A stretch of 64,000 bases of DNA from Sphingomonas yunnanensis (GTDB taxonomy: Bacteria > Pseudomonadota > Alphaproteobacteria > Sphingomonadales > Sphingomonadaceae), in the NCBI RefSeq assembly GCF_019898765.1, contig NZ_JAIOKB010000010.1, positions 1-64,000 of the forward strand, written 5' to 3'. Within the stretch, counting starts at the first letter, position 1. The number at the start of each line of letters is the position of its first letter. Position numbers and translations under genes: made by a program. Under the pieces are notes generated by a model that had not been told where the DNA came from, did no database searches, and saw only the letters and a program-made list of their open reading frames with translations. This document shows positions 1 to 8,523 of the stretch, piece after piece.

Positions 1-1510
1 CGGCGAAGCGGACCTTGGCGTAGCGATCGGCGATATAGCCGACCTCCCACGCGCTCTTCGCCAGGAACACCGGGTTGCCGTCGCGGTCCTTCGCCATCGC
101 GCCGCGGTTGAGGTCCATGAAGTCCTTGAGCGCGGCGGGATCTTCCGCCGAGACCCAGCGCGCGGTGTCGTAGGGCGCGGGCTCCAGCGCCGCCGCCACC
201 TTATACTCGGCCTCGAGCCGCGACAGCAGCACCTCGAGCTGGAGCTGGCCGACCACGCCGATGATCCAGTTCGACCCGATCTCGGGATAGAAGACCTGGG
301 TCACTCCCTCCTCGGCCATGTCGTCGAGCGCCTTGCGCAGCTGCTTGGTCTTGGTCGGGTCCTTGAGCTGGACGCGGCGCAGGATCTCGGGCGCGAAATT
401 GGGCAGGCCGGTGAAGCGGACGTCGGCGCGCTCGCTCAGCGTGTCGCCCACGCGCAAGGTGCCGTGATTGGGGATGCCGATGATGTCGCCGGGAAAAGCC
501 TCGTCCGCCAGTTCGCGATTCTGCGCGAAGAACAGGATCGGCGAGTGGACCGCGATCGGCTTGCCGTGCCCGGTCGGGGTCAGCTTCATGCCGCGCTTGA
601 ACGTGCCCGAGCACAGCCGCATGAAGGCGATGCGGTCGCGGTGGTTCGGGTCCATGTTGGCCTGCACCTTGAACACGAAGCCGGTGACCTCGTCATTGTC
701 GGGCGCGACCGGCGCGGGGTCGGCCGGCTGCGCGCGCGGCGGCGGGGCGTGCTCGGCCAGCGCCGCGATCAGCTGCGCGACGCCGAAATCCTTGAGCGCC
801 GAGCCGAAATAGACCGGGGTGAGGTCGCCGTGGCGATACGCCTCGGCGTCGAAGGCGGGATAACCGATCTGCGCCAGCTCGATCTCCTCCTGCCAGCGCT
901 CGGACAGAGCGGGCGAGTCCTCGACCGTGCCGAGGAAGGCGCGGCTGTCGCCCTCGGGGCGGCTGATCCGGTTCGACGCGAGGTCGAGCACGCCCTCGAA
1001 CTCGCCGCCCATGCCGATCGGCCAGCTCATCGGTGACACGTCGAGCGCGAGCATGTCGGCGATCTCGTCGAGCAGCTCGAACACCGGCCGGCCCTCGCGG
1101 TCGACCTTGTTGACGAAGGTGATGATCGGCACCGAGCGCAGCCGGCACACCTCGAACAGCTTGCGCGTCTGCGGCTCGATCCCCTTGGCCGCGTCGATCA
1201 CCATCACCGCCGAATCGACCGCGGTGAGCGTGCGATAAGTGTCTTCCGAGAAGTCCTCGTGGCCCGGCGTGTCGAGCAGGTTGAAGGTGATGCCGTCATG
1301 CTCGAACGTCATCACCGAGGAGGTGACCGAGATGCCGCGCTGCTGCTCGATCTTCATCCAGTCCGAGCGCGCGCGACGATTCTGTCCGCGCGCCTTGACC
1401 TCGCCGGCGAGATGGATCGCGCCGCCGAAGTACAGCAGCTTCTCGGTGAGCGTGGTCTTGCCCGCGTCGGGGTGAGAGATGATCGCGAAGGTGCGGCGGG
1501 GGGAGGTCAT
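1..1510 (-). CDS. prfC: Peptide chain release factor 3 (3' end cut by window edge)
   Basis: RF3 is the translational GTPase that recycles RF1/RF2 from the ribosome after termination. The GTPase signatures are visible in order: G1 HPDAGKT (residues 13-19), G2 around RGISVTSS (59-65), G3 DTPGH (80-84) and G4 NKVD (134-137), followed by the beta-barrel domains and the RF3 C-terminal domain. About 503 codons are present; the family is usually near 525-530 residues, so only the last couple of dozen are missing beyond position 1. The ATG at 1510 gives the expected family N-terminus. The region upstream carries short direct repeats and a REP-like element rather than another gene. Confidence 0.96.
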   Translation of the reverse strand, partial: MTSPRRTFAIISHPDAGKTTLTEKLLYFGGAIHLAGEVKARGQNRRARSDWMKIEQQRGISVTSSVMTFEHDGITFNLLDTPGHEDFSEDTYRTLTAVDSAVMVIDAAKGIEPQTRKLFEVCRLRSVPIITFVNKVDREGRPVFELLDEIADMLALDVSPMSWPIGMGGEFEGVLDLASNRISRPEGDSRAFLGTVEDSPALSERWQEEIELAQIGYPAFDAEAYRHGDLTPVYFGSALKDFGVAQLIAALAEHAPPPRAQPADPAPVAPDNDEVTGFVFKVQANMDPNHRDRIAFMRLCSGTFKRGMKLTPTGHGKPIAVHSPILFFAQNRELADEAFPGDIIGIPNHGTLRVGDTLSERADVRFTGLPNFAPEILRRVQLKDPTKTKQLRKALDDMAEEGVTQVFYPEIGSNWIIGVVGQLQLEVLLSRLEAEYKVAAALEPAPYDTARWVSAEDPAALKDFMDLNRGAMAKDRDGNPVFLAKSAWEVGYIADRYAKVRFA

Positions 1511-1539
1511 GCGAGGGTCCGGGTCAGGCGCTCGGGGCG

Positions 1540-1627
1540 CGAATGTTGAGAAAGTTGAGTCGCTGGACGGTTTCGGGCGAATGTTGAGACCGGCGAGGGG
1601 GCGGATGGTGCGAATGTTGAGTCGCTG
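1540..1627. repeat. Three copies of an 11-bp direct repeat upstream of prfC
   Basis: CGAATGTTGAG occurs at 1540-1550, 1578-1588 and 1611-1621. A longer shared core, GTTGAGTCGCTG, occurs at 1554-1565 and again immediately following the third copy. The repeats lie 30-110 bp upstream of the prfC start codon, so they sit where a promoter or regulator-binding region would be expected. Function is unknown. Confidence 0.7.
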
Positions 1628-1806
1628 ACGAAATGTGCGGCTATGGCGGGAGCGGGCGATGGAGTACCGCGGTGACGCCGATAGCAAAGCGCAGCGATGT
1701 GGGACAGGGGCGGTGAGGCCCATCCGTGCTCCGGCTCGCGAGAGAGCGTAGGATCACGCCCGACCTCAGTCACTGCGACTGTCGCTCGAGGAGGAGCACG
1801 ACACTC

Positions 1807-1900
1807 GTCATCCCGGGCTCGGCCCGGGATCCATGTCTCCGCGCGCACCGCAGCTTCGACTCTCGCGGCCGGATGGATCCCGGCGCCAGGCCGGGATGAC
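1807..1900. repeat. REP-like inverted pair (GTCATCCCGG family)
   Basis: A left arm beginning GTCATCCCGGG with an internal hairpin (CCCGGG repeated around CTCGG) is answered about 60 bp later by an inverted arm ATGGATCCCGG...CCGGGATGAC. The same architecture is seen at 41578-41671 and in degenerate form at 31755-31850, so it is a dispersed intergenic family. Confidence 0.7.
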
Positions 1901-2011
1901 GGGTCGTGACCGATCGACAATGGCTTGATGCATGAGCTCGGCGCGCGGCGCTCGGTCGGCCGAGGGCGCAGGCGGCGCGCGTGAGCGTCGCCCGCCCGAC
2001 CCGCGACGGCC

Positions 2012-2683
2012 TCACTCCGGCTCGCCGCGCCCCTTGAACCCTTGCGCCACCACGAACCACTCGACCGAACCCTTGCGGCTCGCGGGCGGCTTGGCGTGCT
2101 TCACCGCGGTGAAGTTGCGCTTCATCTCCGCCACCAGCGTCGAGTCGGCGCCGCCCGCGAACACCTTGGCGACGAACGTCCCGCCCGGGCGCAGCACGTC
2201 GATCGCGAAGGCGAGCGCCGTCTCTACCAGCGCCATCGTGCGCAGCGCGTCGGTCTGCGGGTGCCCCACGGTGTTGGCGGCCATGTCGGACAGCACCAGG
2301 TCGGGCGCGCCGCCCAGCGCCGCCATCAGCTCGCCCGGCGCGGCGTCGTCCATGAAGTCCATCTCGAAGATGGTGACGCCGTCGATCGGGTCGACCGGCA
2401 GCAGGTCGATCCCCACCACCGCGGCGCCCGGCGCCTGACGGCGGACCACCTGGCTCCACCCGCCGGGCGCGATCCCGAGGTCGACCACGCGTTTGACGCC
2501 CTTGAGCAGCCCGAAACGCTCGTCGAGCTCGATCAGCTTGTAGGCCGCGCGGCTGCGATAGCCCTCGGCCTTGGCGCGGTGGACATAGGGGTCGTTGAGC
2601 TGGCGTTCGAGCCAGCGGGTTGATTGCGCGCTGCGGTTGCGCGCGGTCTTGACGCGCTGGCGCCCCGCTCCCGTGCCCCTCAC
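2012..2683 (-). CDS. rlmE: 23S rRNA (uridine-2'-O)-methyltransferase RlmE (FtsJ)
   Basis: RlmE methylates the 2'-O of U2552 in the A-loop of 23S rRNA, a late step in 50S assembly. The SAM-binding motif VDLGIAPGGWSQV lies at residues 67-79, and all four members of the FtsJ catalytic tetrad can be placed: K49, D133, K173 and E208. At 223 residues the protein is close to the E. coli length (209) plus a basic N-terminal extension. It lies 25 bp downstream of the Ppx/GppA gene on the same strand, so the two are probably co-transcribed, a common arrangement in sphingomonads. Confidence 0.95.
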   Translation of the reverse strand: MRGTGAGRQRVKTARNRSAQSTRWLERQLNDPYVHRAKAEGYRSRAAYKLIELDERFGLLKGVKRVVDLGIAPGGWSQVVRRQAPGAAVVGIDLLPVDPIDGVTIFEMDFMDDAAPGELMAALGGAPDLVLSDMAANTVGHPQTDALRTMALVETALAFAIDVLRPGGTFVAKVFAGGADSTLVAEMKRNFTAVKHAKPPASRKGSVEWFVVAQGFKGRGEPE

Positions 2684-2708
2684 GCGTCGCTAGGTCCCAT
2701 CACGTGAG

Positions 2709-3746
2709 TCACGCCTCGGTCTCCATCAGCCGGCGCAGGATACCCTCGCGGATGCCGCGGTCGGCGACGCCGAGCCGCTCCGCCGGCCATAGATCGAGGA
2801 TCCCCTCGAGGATGGCGCAGCCCGCCACCACCAGGTCGGCGCGCTCGCGGCCGATGCAGGGGAGCTGCGCGCGCTCGCCGAGCGACATCGCCGCCAGCTC
2901 CTGGCTGATCTGGCGCATCGCCGCGGCGGGGGCGATCAGCCCGTCGACCTGCGAGCGGTCGTAGCGCTCGAGCCCGAGATGGACGCTCGCCAACGTCGTC
3001 ACCGTGCCCGAGGTGCCGAGCAGCCGCGGCGGGGTCGCCGGGCGCGGCAGCCGCGCGGCGAAGGGGGCGAAGCTCTCCGCCACGAGCGCGCGCATCCGCT
3101 TGTACGCGCGCTCGCGCTCCTCGGCCGAGGCGCCGCCGCCCGCGCTCTCGGTGAGCGAGACGACGCCCCAGGGCGCGGAATGCCAGTCGCGCACCACCGG
3201 CACGGTGGTGTCGGCGTCGATCAGCACCAGCTCGGTTGAGCCGCCGCCGATGTCGAACACCAGCGCCGGGCCAGTACCGGGCTCGAGCAGGGCGTGGCAG
3301 CCGAGCACCGCGAGCCGCGCCTCCTCCTCCGCCGAGATGATGTCGAGGTGGATGCCGGTCTCGGCGCGGACTCGCGCGATGAAGTCGGTGCCGTTGCTGG
3401 CGCGGCGGCACGCCTCGGTCGCGACCGAGCGCGCCAGCGTGACGTTGCGCCGGCGCAATTTGTCGGCACAGACGCGCAGCGCGGCGATGGTACGCTCGAT
3501 CGCCGCGTCGGACAGGGCGCCGTTGTGCGCCAGCCCCTCTCCGAGCCGGACGATGCGCGAGAAGGCGTCGACCACCGCGAAACCGTCGCCGTGCGGGCGC
3601 GCGATCAGCAGGCGGCAGTTGTTGGTGCCGAGGTCGAGCGCGGCATAGTGCCGCGCGCCGCCGCGCGCGGGACGCGGCTGGGGTCGGGCCGAACGGGCAG
3701 GGTCGTCTCCCTGCCGGCGCGGCAATTGGGCGGGGAAGTCCACCAT
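2709..3746 (-). CDS. Ppx/GppA family exopolyphosphatase/guanosine pentaphosphatase
   Basis: A member of the ASKHA-fold Ppx/GppA family, which hydrolyses polyphosphate or the gamma phosphate of pppGpp. The phosphate-1 motif LDLGTNNCRLL starts near residue 38 and the DIGGGSTE motif lies at 165-172. At 345 residues it has only the two N-terminal actin-like domains and lacks the C-terminal HD-type extension of E. coli Ppx/GppA, as in other short alphaproteobacterial members. Which substrate it prefers cannot be told from sequence. The first 30 or so residues are Arg/Pro-rich and may not all be translated. It is followed after 25 bp by rlmE. Confidence 0.88.
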   Translation of the reverse strand: MVDFPAQLPRRQGDDPARSARPQPRPARGGARHYAALDLGTNNCRLLIARPHGDGFAVVDAFSRIVRLGEGLAHNGALSDAAIERTIAALRVCADKLRRRNVTLARSVATEACRRASNGTDFIARVRAETGIHLDIISAEEEARLAVLGCHALLEPGTGPALVFDIGGGSTELVLIDADTTVPVVRDWHSAPWGVVSLTESAGGGASAEERERAYKRMRALVAESFAPFAARLPRPATPPRLLGTSGTVTTLASVHLGLERYDRSQVDGLIAPAAAMRQISQELAAMSLGERAQLPCIGRERADLVVAGCAILEGILDLWPAERLGVADRGIREGILRRLMETEA

Positions 3747-3855
3747 TGCCGTCAGACTCTCTCATCTCTTCCGGACGCGACCCGCGCGCGACGCGCGATC
3801 ACCCGGTGCTTGATGGTAACGCTACACGCTGCGACGACGAGCGGCAAGGCGGGCA

Positions 3856-3884
3856 TTGACAGCCACCCCCGCGCCTTCTAGTTG
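3856..3884 (+). promoter_or_regulatory. Sigma-70 type promoter for tRNA-Gln
   Basis: A perfect -35 hexamer TTGACA (3856-3861) is followed after 17 bp by TAGTTG (3879-3884). The predicted transcription start falls a few bases before the first tRNA base at 3897, which fits a tRNA promoter. Confidence 0.65.
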
Positions 3885-3896
3885 CGCCCCCCTGAT

Positions 3897-3970
3897 TGCC
3901 CCGTCGTCTAACGGCAAGACTACGGACTCTGACTCCGTCAATCGTGGTTCGAATCCACGCGGGGCATCCA
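3897..3970 (+). tRNA. tRNA-Gln (anticodon CTG)
   Basis: The cloverleaf can be folded by eye. The acceptor stem TGCCCCG (3897-3903) pairs with CGGGGCA (3960-3966), followed by a discriminator T and an encoded CCA. The anticodon stem ACGGA/TCCGT encloses the seven-base loop CTCTGAC, giving anticodon CTG at 3929-3931, which reads CAG (Gln). The T arm contains GGTTCGAATCC. A U1-A72 pair is a known identity feature of tRNA-Gln and supports the call. Confidence 0.95.
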
Positions 3971-4137
3971 GCTTCTCTCCCTGTCGTCGTACGAGGTGCG
4001 GACATCGCGCCGCCCGGCGGGACCCGCGTGCGCGCGGCGTGTCGGCCTGAGCGATGAACCACCGGCCGTTCGCGCGAGTTATCCGGCGACCGCCAGCACG
4101 CGTCCGGCGTGCGATCGCGGGGAAGGAAGGACTCGCC

Positions 4138-4428
4138 ATGAAGATCAAGCAGGTCGCCGCCGCTCTGGGTGCCACGACGCTCCTCGTCGCCGCGCCGGCC
4201 CTGGCGCAGACGACGCATGAGACCAAGGTCGTTCACGACACTCGCGTCCATGACGGCACCGCCACCACGACCACCCGGGTCACCGAGACGAGCAAGCGCA
4301 AGACGCGCCAGCCGAAGAAGGTGCTGGGCGTCAAAGTCGGCCACAAGACGGAGACCACCAAGGTGGTGAAGGAGACCGCGGTGAGCTCGAACGGCGATCA
4401 CAAGACGGTGGTCAAGACCAGCCACTGA
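4138..4428 (+). CDS. Small secreted Lys/Thr-rich protein of unknown function
   Basis: A 96-residue protein with a clear Sec signal peptide (about residues 1-23, ending ALA-Q). The mature part is strongly basic and dominated by Thr, Lys, Val and His, with a repeated pattern of T-x-V / K-x-V that suggests beta strands. The start is the ATG at 4138, preceded by a GGAAGGAAGG ribosome-binding site; longer frames upstream lack one. I recognise no family. The composition suggests a periplasmic or cell-surface protein, perhaps binding a polyanion, but that is a guess. It is monocistronic, downstream of tRNA-Gln. Confidence 0.75.
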   Translation: MKIKQVAAALGATTLLVAAPALAQTTHETKVVHDTRVHDGTATTTTRVTETSKRKTRQPKKVLGVKVGHKTETTKVVKETAVSSNGDHKTVVKTSH

Positions 4429-4650
4429 GGTCGGGTGCCGGCGTCCGCCTGCGCGGCGCCGGCAGCCCGGTGGGATCGGGCGTGCCCAGGACGGTCGTCG
4501 CGCGTCGCCCGAACGGCCCGGCGTGCCACGATGCGTGGACGCTCGCTGCGGATAATCGACGGCCAGCCTTCCGCCGCTCTCCCTCGACCGCGGCGTTCGA
4601 TCGTGCTCATCCCCGCCAGCGCTATGGTCGCTGCGAGAGCGACCGCATCC

Positions 4651-5364
4651 TCAGAAGCGGAACGCCGTCCCCACGTATACCGCCTGGCTGTCGCGACGCT
4701 CGTCGTCGATCCGGGTCAGCCGATCGCGCTCGCTCTTCAGTCGCATGCCCGCGGTCAGGTCGAGGTTGCGCGTGAGCGAGTAGCTGCCGCCGACGTCGAG
4801 CGAGTAGGACTGCGGGTCCGCGACAGCCCGGGCGGCACCCGGCAGGGCGCGGTCGCTGCTCGCGCTGACCCGACCGGTCCACTTGCTCGCCGAGTAGCTG
4901 AGCGCGACGTCCGCCGCCTCGCGCCCGCCAGGCAGCGGCCCGAGATCGACCTTGGCGAGGTCACCCGAGACGGCGAAGCGCTTCCAGCCGACCGCGACAC
5001 CCAGATTGTACGCGATCGGCGCGACACCCACCGTCGTCGGCGTGGCCGAGGCGAGCCGCGCCTCGTCGCGCGCTGTCGCCGACGAGCGCGCGCGCACCGC
5101 GACGGTGACCGCGCGGTTGCCGCTGCGTGACTCGGAGGGAGTGAAACGGAAGCCGCTGGCGTCGAGCCCGCCGCGCGCGAACAGCGCCGCGAGCTTGGGA
5201 TCGGCGGCCGAGGGCGTGAACGATCCCGCGAGTCGCGGCAGCCCGGCGTCGCGGCGCGCCGACTTGGGCGCCGCGTCGGGCGCGCCCAGCGCGGGGACAG
5301 CCACGATCGCGGCGACCAATGTGGCCCCCGAGACACATGCTGCGATGTGGCGACCTGCGGCCAC
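4651..5364 (-). CDS. Exported protein, probable outer-membrane beta-barrel, function unknown
   Basis: A 237-residue protein read from a GTG at 5364. It has an N-terminal signal peptide (about residues 1-27, ending at ALG-A). The C-terminal half is made of alternating polar/hydrophobic segments rich in Ser, Gly, Tyr and Arg, and the last residue is Phe (ending TAFRF), which is the usual C-terminal signature of outer-membrane beta-barrels. No family is recognised. The gene is monocistronic; a sequence resembling an EcfG general-stress promoter lies about 50 bp upstream of the start. Confidence 0.7.
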   Translation of the reverse strand: MAAGRHIAACVSGATLVAAIVAVPALGAPDAAPKSARRDAGLPRLAGSFTPSAADPKLAALFARGGLDASGFRFTPSESRSGNRAVTVAVRARSSATARDEARLASATPTTVGVAPIAYNLGVAVGWKRFAVSGDLAKVDLGPLPGGREAADVALSYSASKWTGRVSASSDRALPGAARAVADPQSYSLDVGGSYSLTRNLDLTAGMRLKSERDRLTRIDDERRDSQAVYVGTAFRF

Positions 5365-5414
5365 GATCTCGTCCGTCCCCTTTATGCCCGGCGAGTCTGC
5401 ACGCCGGCCTCTGG

Positions 5415-5439
5415 AGCGGGCGTAACAGGATTCCGTTCC
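5415..5439 (-). promoter_or_regulatory. Possible EcfG-type (general stress) promoter
   Basis: Read on the minus strand, GGAAC (5439-5435) is followed after 16 bp by CGCT (5418-5415). The alphaproteobacterial EcfG consensus is GGAAC-N16/17-CGTT, so there is one mismatch in the -10 element. The gene start at 5364 would give a leader of roughly 45 nt. Weak single-site evidence. Confidence 0.3.
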
Positions 5440-5569
5440 GTGTCCATCGGGGCGCTGGCTCTTTTCGGAAACGCTGTTGCACTATGTCCACAATGAGGCG
5501 CGCTTGAACGGCGGGAGGGGGGCGGGTAGAGCGGGCGCGATACTCTGTTCCGCCTGAAGGACCTTGCCG

Positions 5570-6004
5570 ATGCTCCGCCCCTCGCGCCTCGCGGTTGGCC
5601 TGTTCGCCGCCCTCGCTCTGTCCGCCTGCGGCGGCAAGGCGGCGCGCCCCGAGGGTGACCTCGCGGCCTCCAAGGTCACGACGATCGGCGTCAACAGCTA
5701 TCTGTGGCGCGCCTCGCTCGACACGCTCAGCTTCATGCCGCTGCTGCAGACCGATTCCAATGGCGGCGTCATCGTCACCGACTGGTACGTCAACCCGCAG
5801 GTGCCGACCGAGCGGATGAAGGTGACCGTCTCGATCCTCGACCAGGACCTGCGCGCGGATGCCGTCCGCGTCGCCGCGCTGCGCGAGATCAGCCGCGGCG
5901 GCCAGTGGATCGCCGCCCCGGTCGAGGCCGCGACGACGCAGAAGCTGGAGGACATCATCCTCACCCGCGCGCGCGACCTGCGCCGCGGCGCGATCACGGG
6001 CTGA
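5570..6004 (+). CDS. DUF3576 domain-containing lipoprotein
   Basis: A 144-residue protein with a lipoprotein signal peptide (lipobox LSAC, Cys at about residue 20). The body matches my recollection of the DUF3576 family, whose members lie immediately upstream of leuS in many alphaproteobacteria. The ATG at 5570 is preceded by GAAGGA (5556-5561) at good spacing; a TTG six bases earlier is less likely. Function is unknown. Together with LptE two genes on, it suggests an envelope role. Confidence 0.8.
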   Translation: MLRPSRLAVGLFAALALSACGGKAARPEGDLAASKVTTIGVNSYLWRASLDTLSFMPLLQTDSNGGVIVTDWYVNPQVPTERMKVTVSILDQDLRADAVRVAALREISRGGQWIAAPVEAATTQKLEDIILTRARDLRRGAITG

Positions 6005-6018
6005 GGCGCGCCCACGCG

Positions 6019-8523
6019 ATGGCGTCACGCTTCAACGCGCTCAAGGCCGACACGCACTGGCAGCAGGTGTGGGACGAGTCGCAGACCTTCGCGGCGCGCG
6101 ACGATAGCCCCAAGCCGCGCAGCTACGTGCTCGAGATGTTCCCCTATCCCTCGGGGAAGATCCACATGGGGCACGTCCGCAACTATACGATGGGCGACGT
6201 GCTCGCGCGCTTCCGGCGGATGACCGGGCATGAGGTGCTCCACCCGATGGGGTGGGACGCGTTCGGCATGCCCGCCGAGAATGCGGCGATGGAGAAGAAG
6301 GTCCATCCCGGCGAGTGGACCCGCCAGAACATCGCGGCGATGAAGGCGCAACTCAGGCGGCTCGGCTTCGCGCTGGACTGGTCGCGCGAGCTCGCCACCT
6401 GCGACCCGAGCTATTACGGCCACGAACAGGCGCTGTTCCTCGACTTCTACCGCGCCGGACTGGTCTATCGCAAGGAATCAGCGGTCAACTGGGACCCGGT
6501 CGACATGACCGTGCTCGCCAACGAGCAGGTGATCGACGGGCGCGGCTGGCGTTCGGGCGCGCTGGTCGAGAAGCGCAAGCTGTCGCAATGGTTCCTGCGC
6601 ATCACCCGCTTCGCCGACGAGCTGCTCGACGGCCTCGGTTCGCTCGAGCACTGGCCCGACAAGGTCCGGCTGATGCAGGAGAATTGGATCGGCAAGAGCC
6701 AGGGGCTGCAATTCCGCTTCCGCCTGAGCGACGGTGACAGCGTCGAGGTCTTCACCACGCGCCCCGACACGATCTTCGGCGCCAGCTTCGTCGCGGTCGC
6801 GGCGGACCATCCGATCGCGCAGGCGCTGGCGGCACGCGATCCCGCCGCCGCCGCCTTCATCGAGCGCTGCAAGCAGGGCGGCACCACCGCGGCCGAGCTC
6901 GAGACGCAGGAGAAGCTCGGCTACGACACCGGGCTCACCGCGGCACACCCGCTCGGCGCGGGCGACCTGCCGGTCTACATCGCGAACTTCGTGCTGATGG
7001 AATATGGCACCGGCGCGGTGTTCGGCGTGCCGGCGCACGACCAGCGCGACTTCGAGTTCGCCAGCAAATATGCGCTGCCGATCCGTCGCGTCGTCGCCGA
7101 CGGCGAGCGCACCGATCCCGCCTTCGACGGCGCCGAGGCCTATACCGGGCCGGGCACGCTGGTGAACTCGCACTTTCTCGACGGCCTCGCGGTCGAGGAG
7201 GCCAAGCGGGTCGTGATCGAGCGTGCCGAGCGCGAGGGCTGGGGGCAGGGCTCGACCGTCTACCGCCTGCGCGACTGGGGCGTCAGCCGCCAGCGTTACT
7301 GGGGCACGCCGATCCCGATCATCCACTGTGGCGCCTGCGGCGAGGTGGCGGTGCCCCGCGAGCAGCTGCCGGTAGCTCTGCCCGAGGACGTCAGTTTCGA
7401 CGTGCCGGGCAACCCGCTCGAGCGCCACCCGACGTGGAAGCACGTCCACTGCCCGCAGTGCGGCGGTGCGGCGCTGCGGGACACCGACACGCTCGACACC
7501 TTCGCGGATTCGTCTTGGTATTTTATCCGCTTCGCCAGCCAGCCCGAGGATCGCCCGTTCGACCGCGAACAGGCCGAGCGTTGGCTGCCGGTGGGGCAAT
7601 ATATCGGCGGGGTCGAGCATGCGATCCTCCACCTGCTCTATGCGCGCTTCTGGACGCGCGCGCTGCGCCACGTCGGGCTGATCGACCTGGCCGAGCCCTT
7701 CACCGGCCTGTTCACCCAGGGCATGGTGACGCACGAGACCTACAAGGCGGCGGACGGTCGCTGGCTCGCGCCCGAGGAGATCGGCGACGGGGTCGAGCTC
7801 GCCACCGGCGCGCCGGTGACGGTCGGCCGCGTCGAGAAGATGTCCAAGTCGAAGAAGAACACGGTCGACCCCGCGCCGATCGTGGATCAGTACGGCGCGG
7901 ACGCGGTGCGCTGGTTCATGCTCTCCGACTCGCCGCCCGAGCGCGACCTGGAGTGGAGCGAGAACGGCATCGAGGGCGCGTGGCGCTTCGTCCAGCGGCT
8001 GTGGCGGCTGTTCGACGCGCTCGGCGAGGGTGGTGCGCCCGGCGAGGGCGCGGACGCCGCGCTCGACCGCAAGCTGCACCAGACGATCGCCGGGGTCGCC
8101 GCCGACGTCGAGGCGCTGTCGTTCAACAAGGCGGTGGCCAAGCTGTACGAGCTGGTCAACGCGATCGAGAAAGCGGCGCCCTCGGCCGCGCGTGACGCCG
8201 CGGTGCGCACGCTGGCCCAGCTGGTCGCGCCGATGGTGCCGCACATCGCGGAAGAAGCCTGGGCGCTACTCGGCGGAGCGGGGCTGGTGGCCGACGCGCC
8301 CTGGCCCATCGTGGATACCGCGCTGCTGGTCGAGGACGAGGTCACCGTCGCGATCCAGGTCAACGGCAAGCTGCGCGACACGCTGACGCTTCCCAAGGGG
8401 CTCGCGCGCGACGAGGTCGAGGCCGCGGTGCTCGCCAACGACAAGGTGGCGCGCCTGCTCGCGGGACGCGCGCCGCGCAAGGTGATCGTGGTGCCCGACC
8501 GGCTGGTCAACGTCGTCGCATGA
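6019..8523 (+). CDS. leuS: Leucine--tRNA ligase
   Basis: A class Ia aminoacyl-tRNA synthetase that charges tRNA-Leu. The HIGH-type motif HMGH lies in KIHMGH at residues 47-52, the KMSKS loop is at 607-611, and the large CP1 editing domain and C-terminal anticodon-binding region are present. The 834-residue length fits bacterial LeuRS. The frame is open further upstream, but the ATG at 6019 gives the expected N-terminus, 14 bp after the DUF3576 stop. The stop overlaps the lptE start by four bases. Confidence 0.98.
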   Translation: MASRFNALKADTHWQQVWDESQTFAARDDSPKPRSYVLEMFPYPSGKIHMGHVRNYTMGDVLARFRRMTGHEVLHPMGWDAFGMPAENAAMEKKVHPGEWTRQNIAAMKAQLRRLGFALDWSRELATCDPSYYGHEQALFLDFYRAGLVYRKESAVNWDPVDMTVLANEQVIDGRGWRSGALVEKRKLSQWFLRITRFADELLDGLGSLEHWPDKVRLMQENWIGKSQGLQFRFRLSDGDSVEVFTTRPDTIFGASFVAVAADHPIAQALAARDPAAAAFIERCKQGGTTAAELETQEKLGYDTGLTAAHPLGAGDLPVYIANFVLMEYGTGAVFGVPAHDQRDFEFASKYALPIRRVVADGERTDPAFDGAEAYTGPGTLVNSHFLDGLAVEEAKRVVIERAEREGWGQGSTVYRLRDWGVSRQRYWGTPIPIIHCGACGEVAVPREQLPVALPEDVSFDVPGNPLERHPTWKHVHCPQCGGAALRDTDTLDTFADSSWYFIRFASQPEDRPFDREQAERWLPVGQYIGGVEHAILHLLYARFWTRALRHVGLIDLAEPFTGLFTQGMVTHETYKAADGRWLAPEEIGDGVELATGAPVTVGRVEKMSKSKKNTVDPAPIVDQYGADAVRWFMLSDSPPERDLEWSENGIEGAWRFVQRLWRLFDALGEGGAPGEGADAALDRKLHQTIAGVAADVEALSFNKAVAKLYELVNAIEKAAPSAARDAAVRTLAQLVAPMVPHIAEEAWALLGGAGLVADAPWPIVDTALLVEDEVTVAIQVNGKLRDTLTLPKGLARDEVEAAVLANDKVARLLAGRAPRKVIVVPDRLVNVVA

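Larger units (their letters stand above)
1511..2011. other. Gene-free interval upstream of prfC
   Basis: A 500-bp interval between the starts/ends of prfC and rlmE. It holds a cluster of short direct repeats near the prfC start (1540-1627) and a REP-like inverted pair (1807-1900). The remaining sequence shows no reading frame with credible protein composition; the open frames present are shadows created by high GC. Confidence 0.6.

Noticed and set aside
2697..2710. CATCACGTGAGT as a third parS site
   Set aside because: Only the CACGTG core is present; the GTT/AAC flanks essential to parS are missing.
4050..4090. TGAAC...AGTT upstream of the small secreted protein as an EcfG promoter
   Set aside because: Two mismatches in the invariant bases; not supportable.
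5704..6018. A longer leuS reading frame starting inside the DUF3576 gene
   Set aside because: The extension is in shadow frame composition; the ATG at 6019 gives the conserved LeuRS N-terminus.
6478..8244. A 588-codon frame antisense to leuS
   Set aside because: Composition and lack of any recognisable motif mark it as a shadow of leuS.
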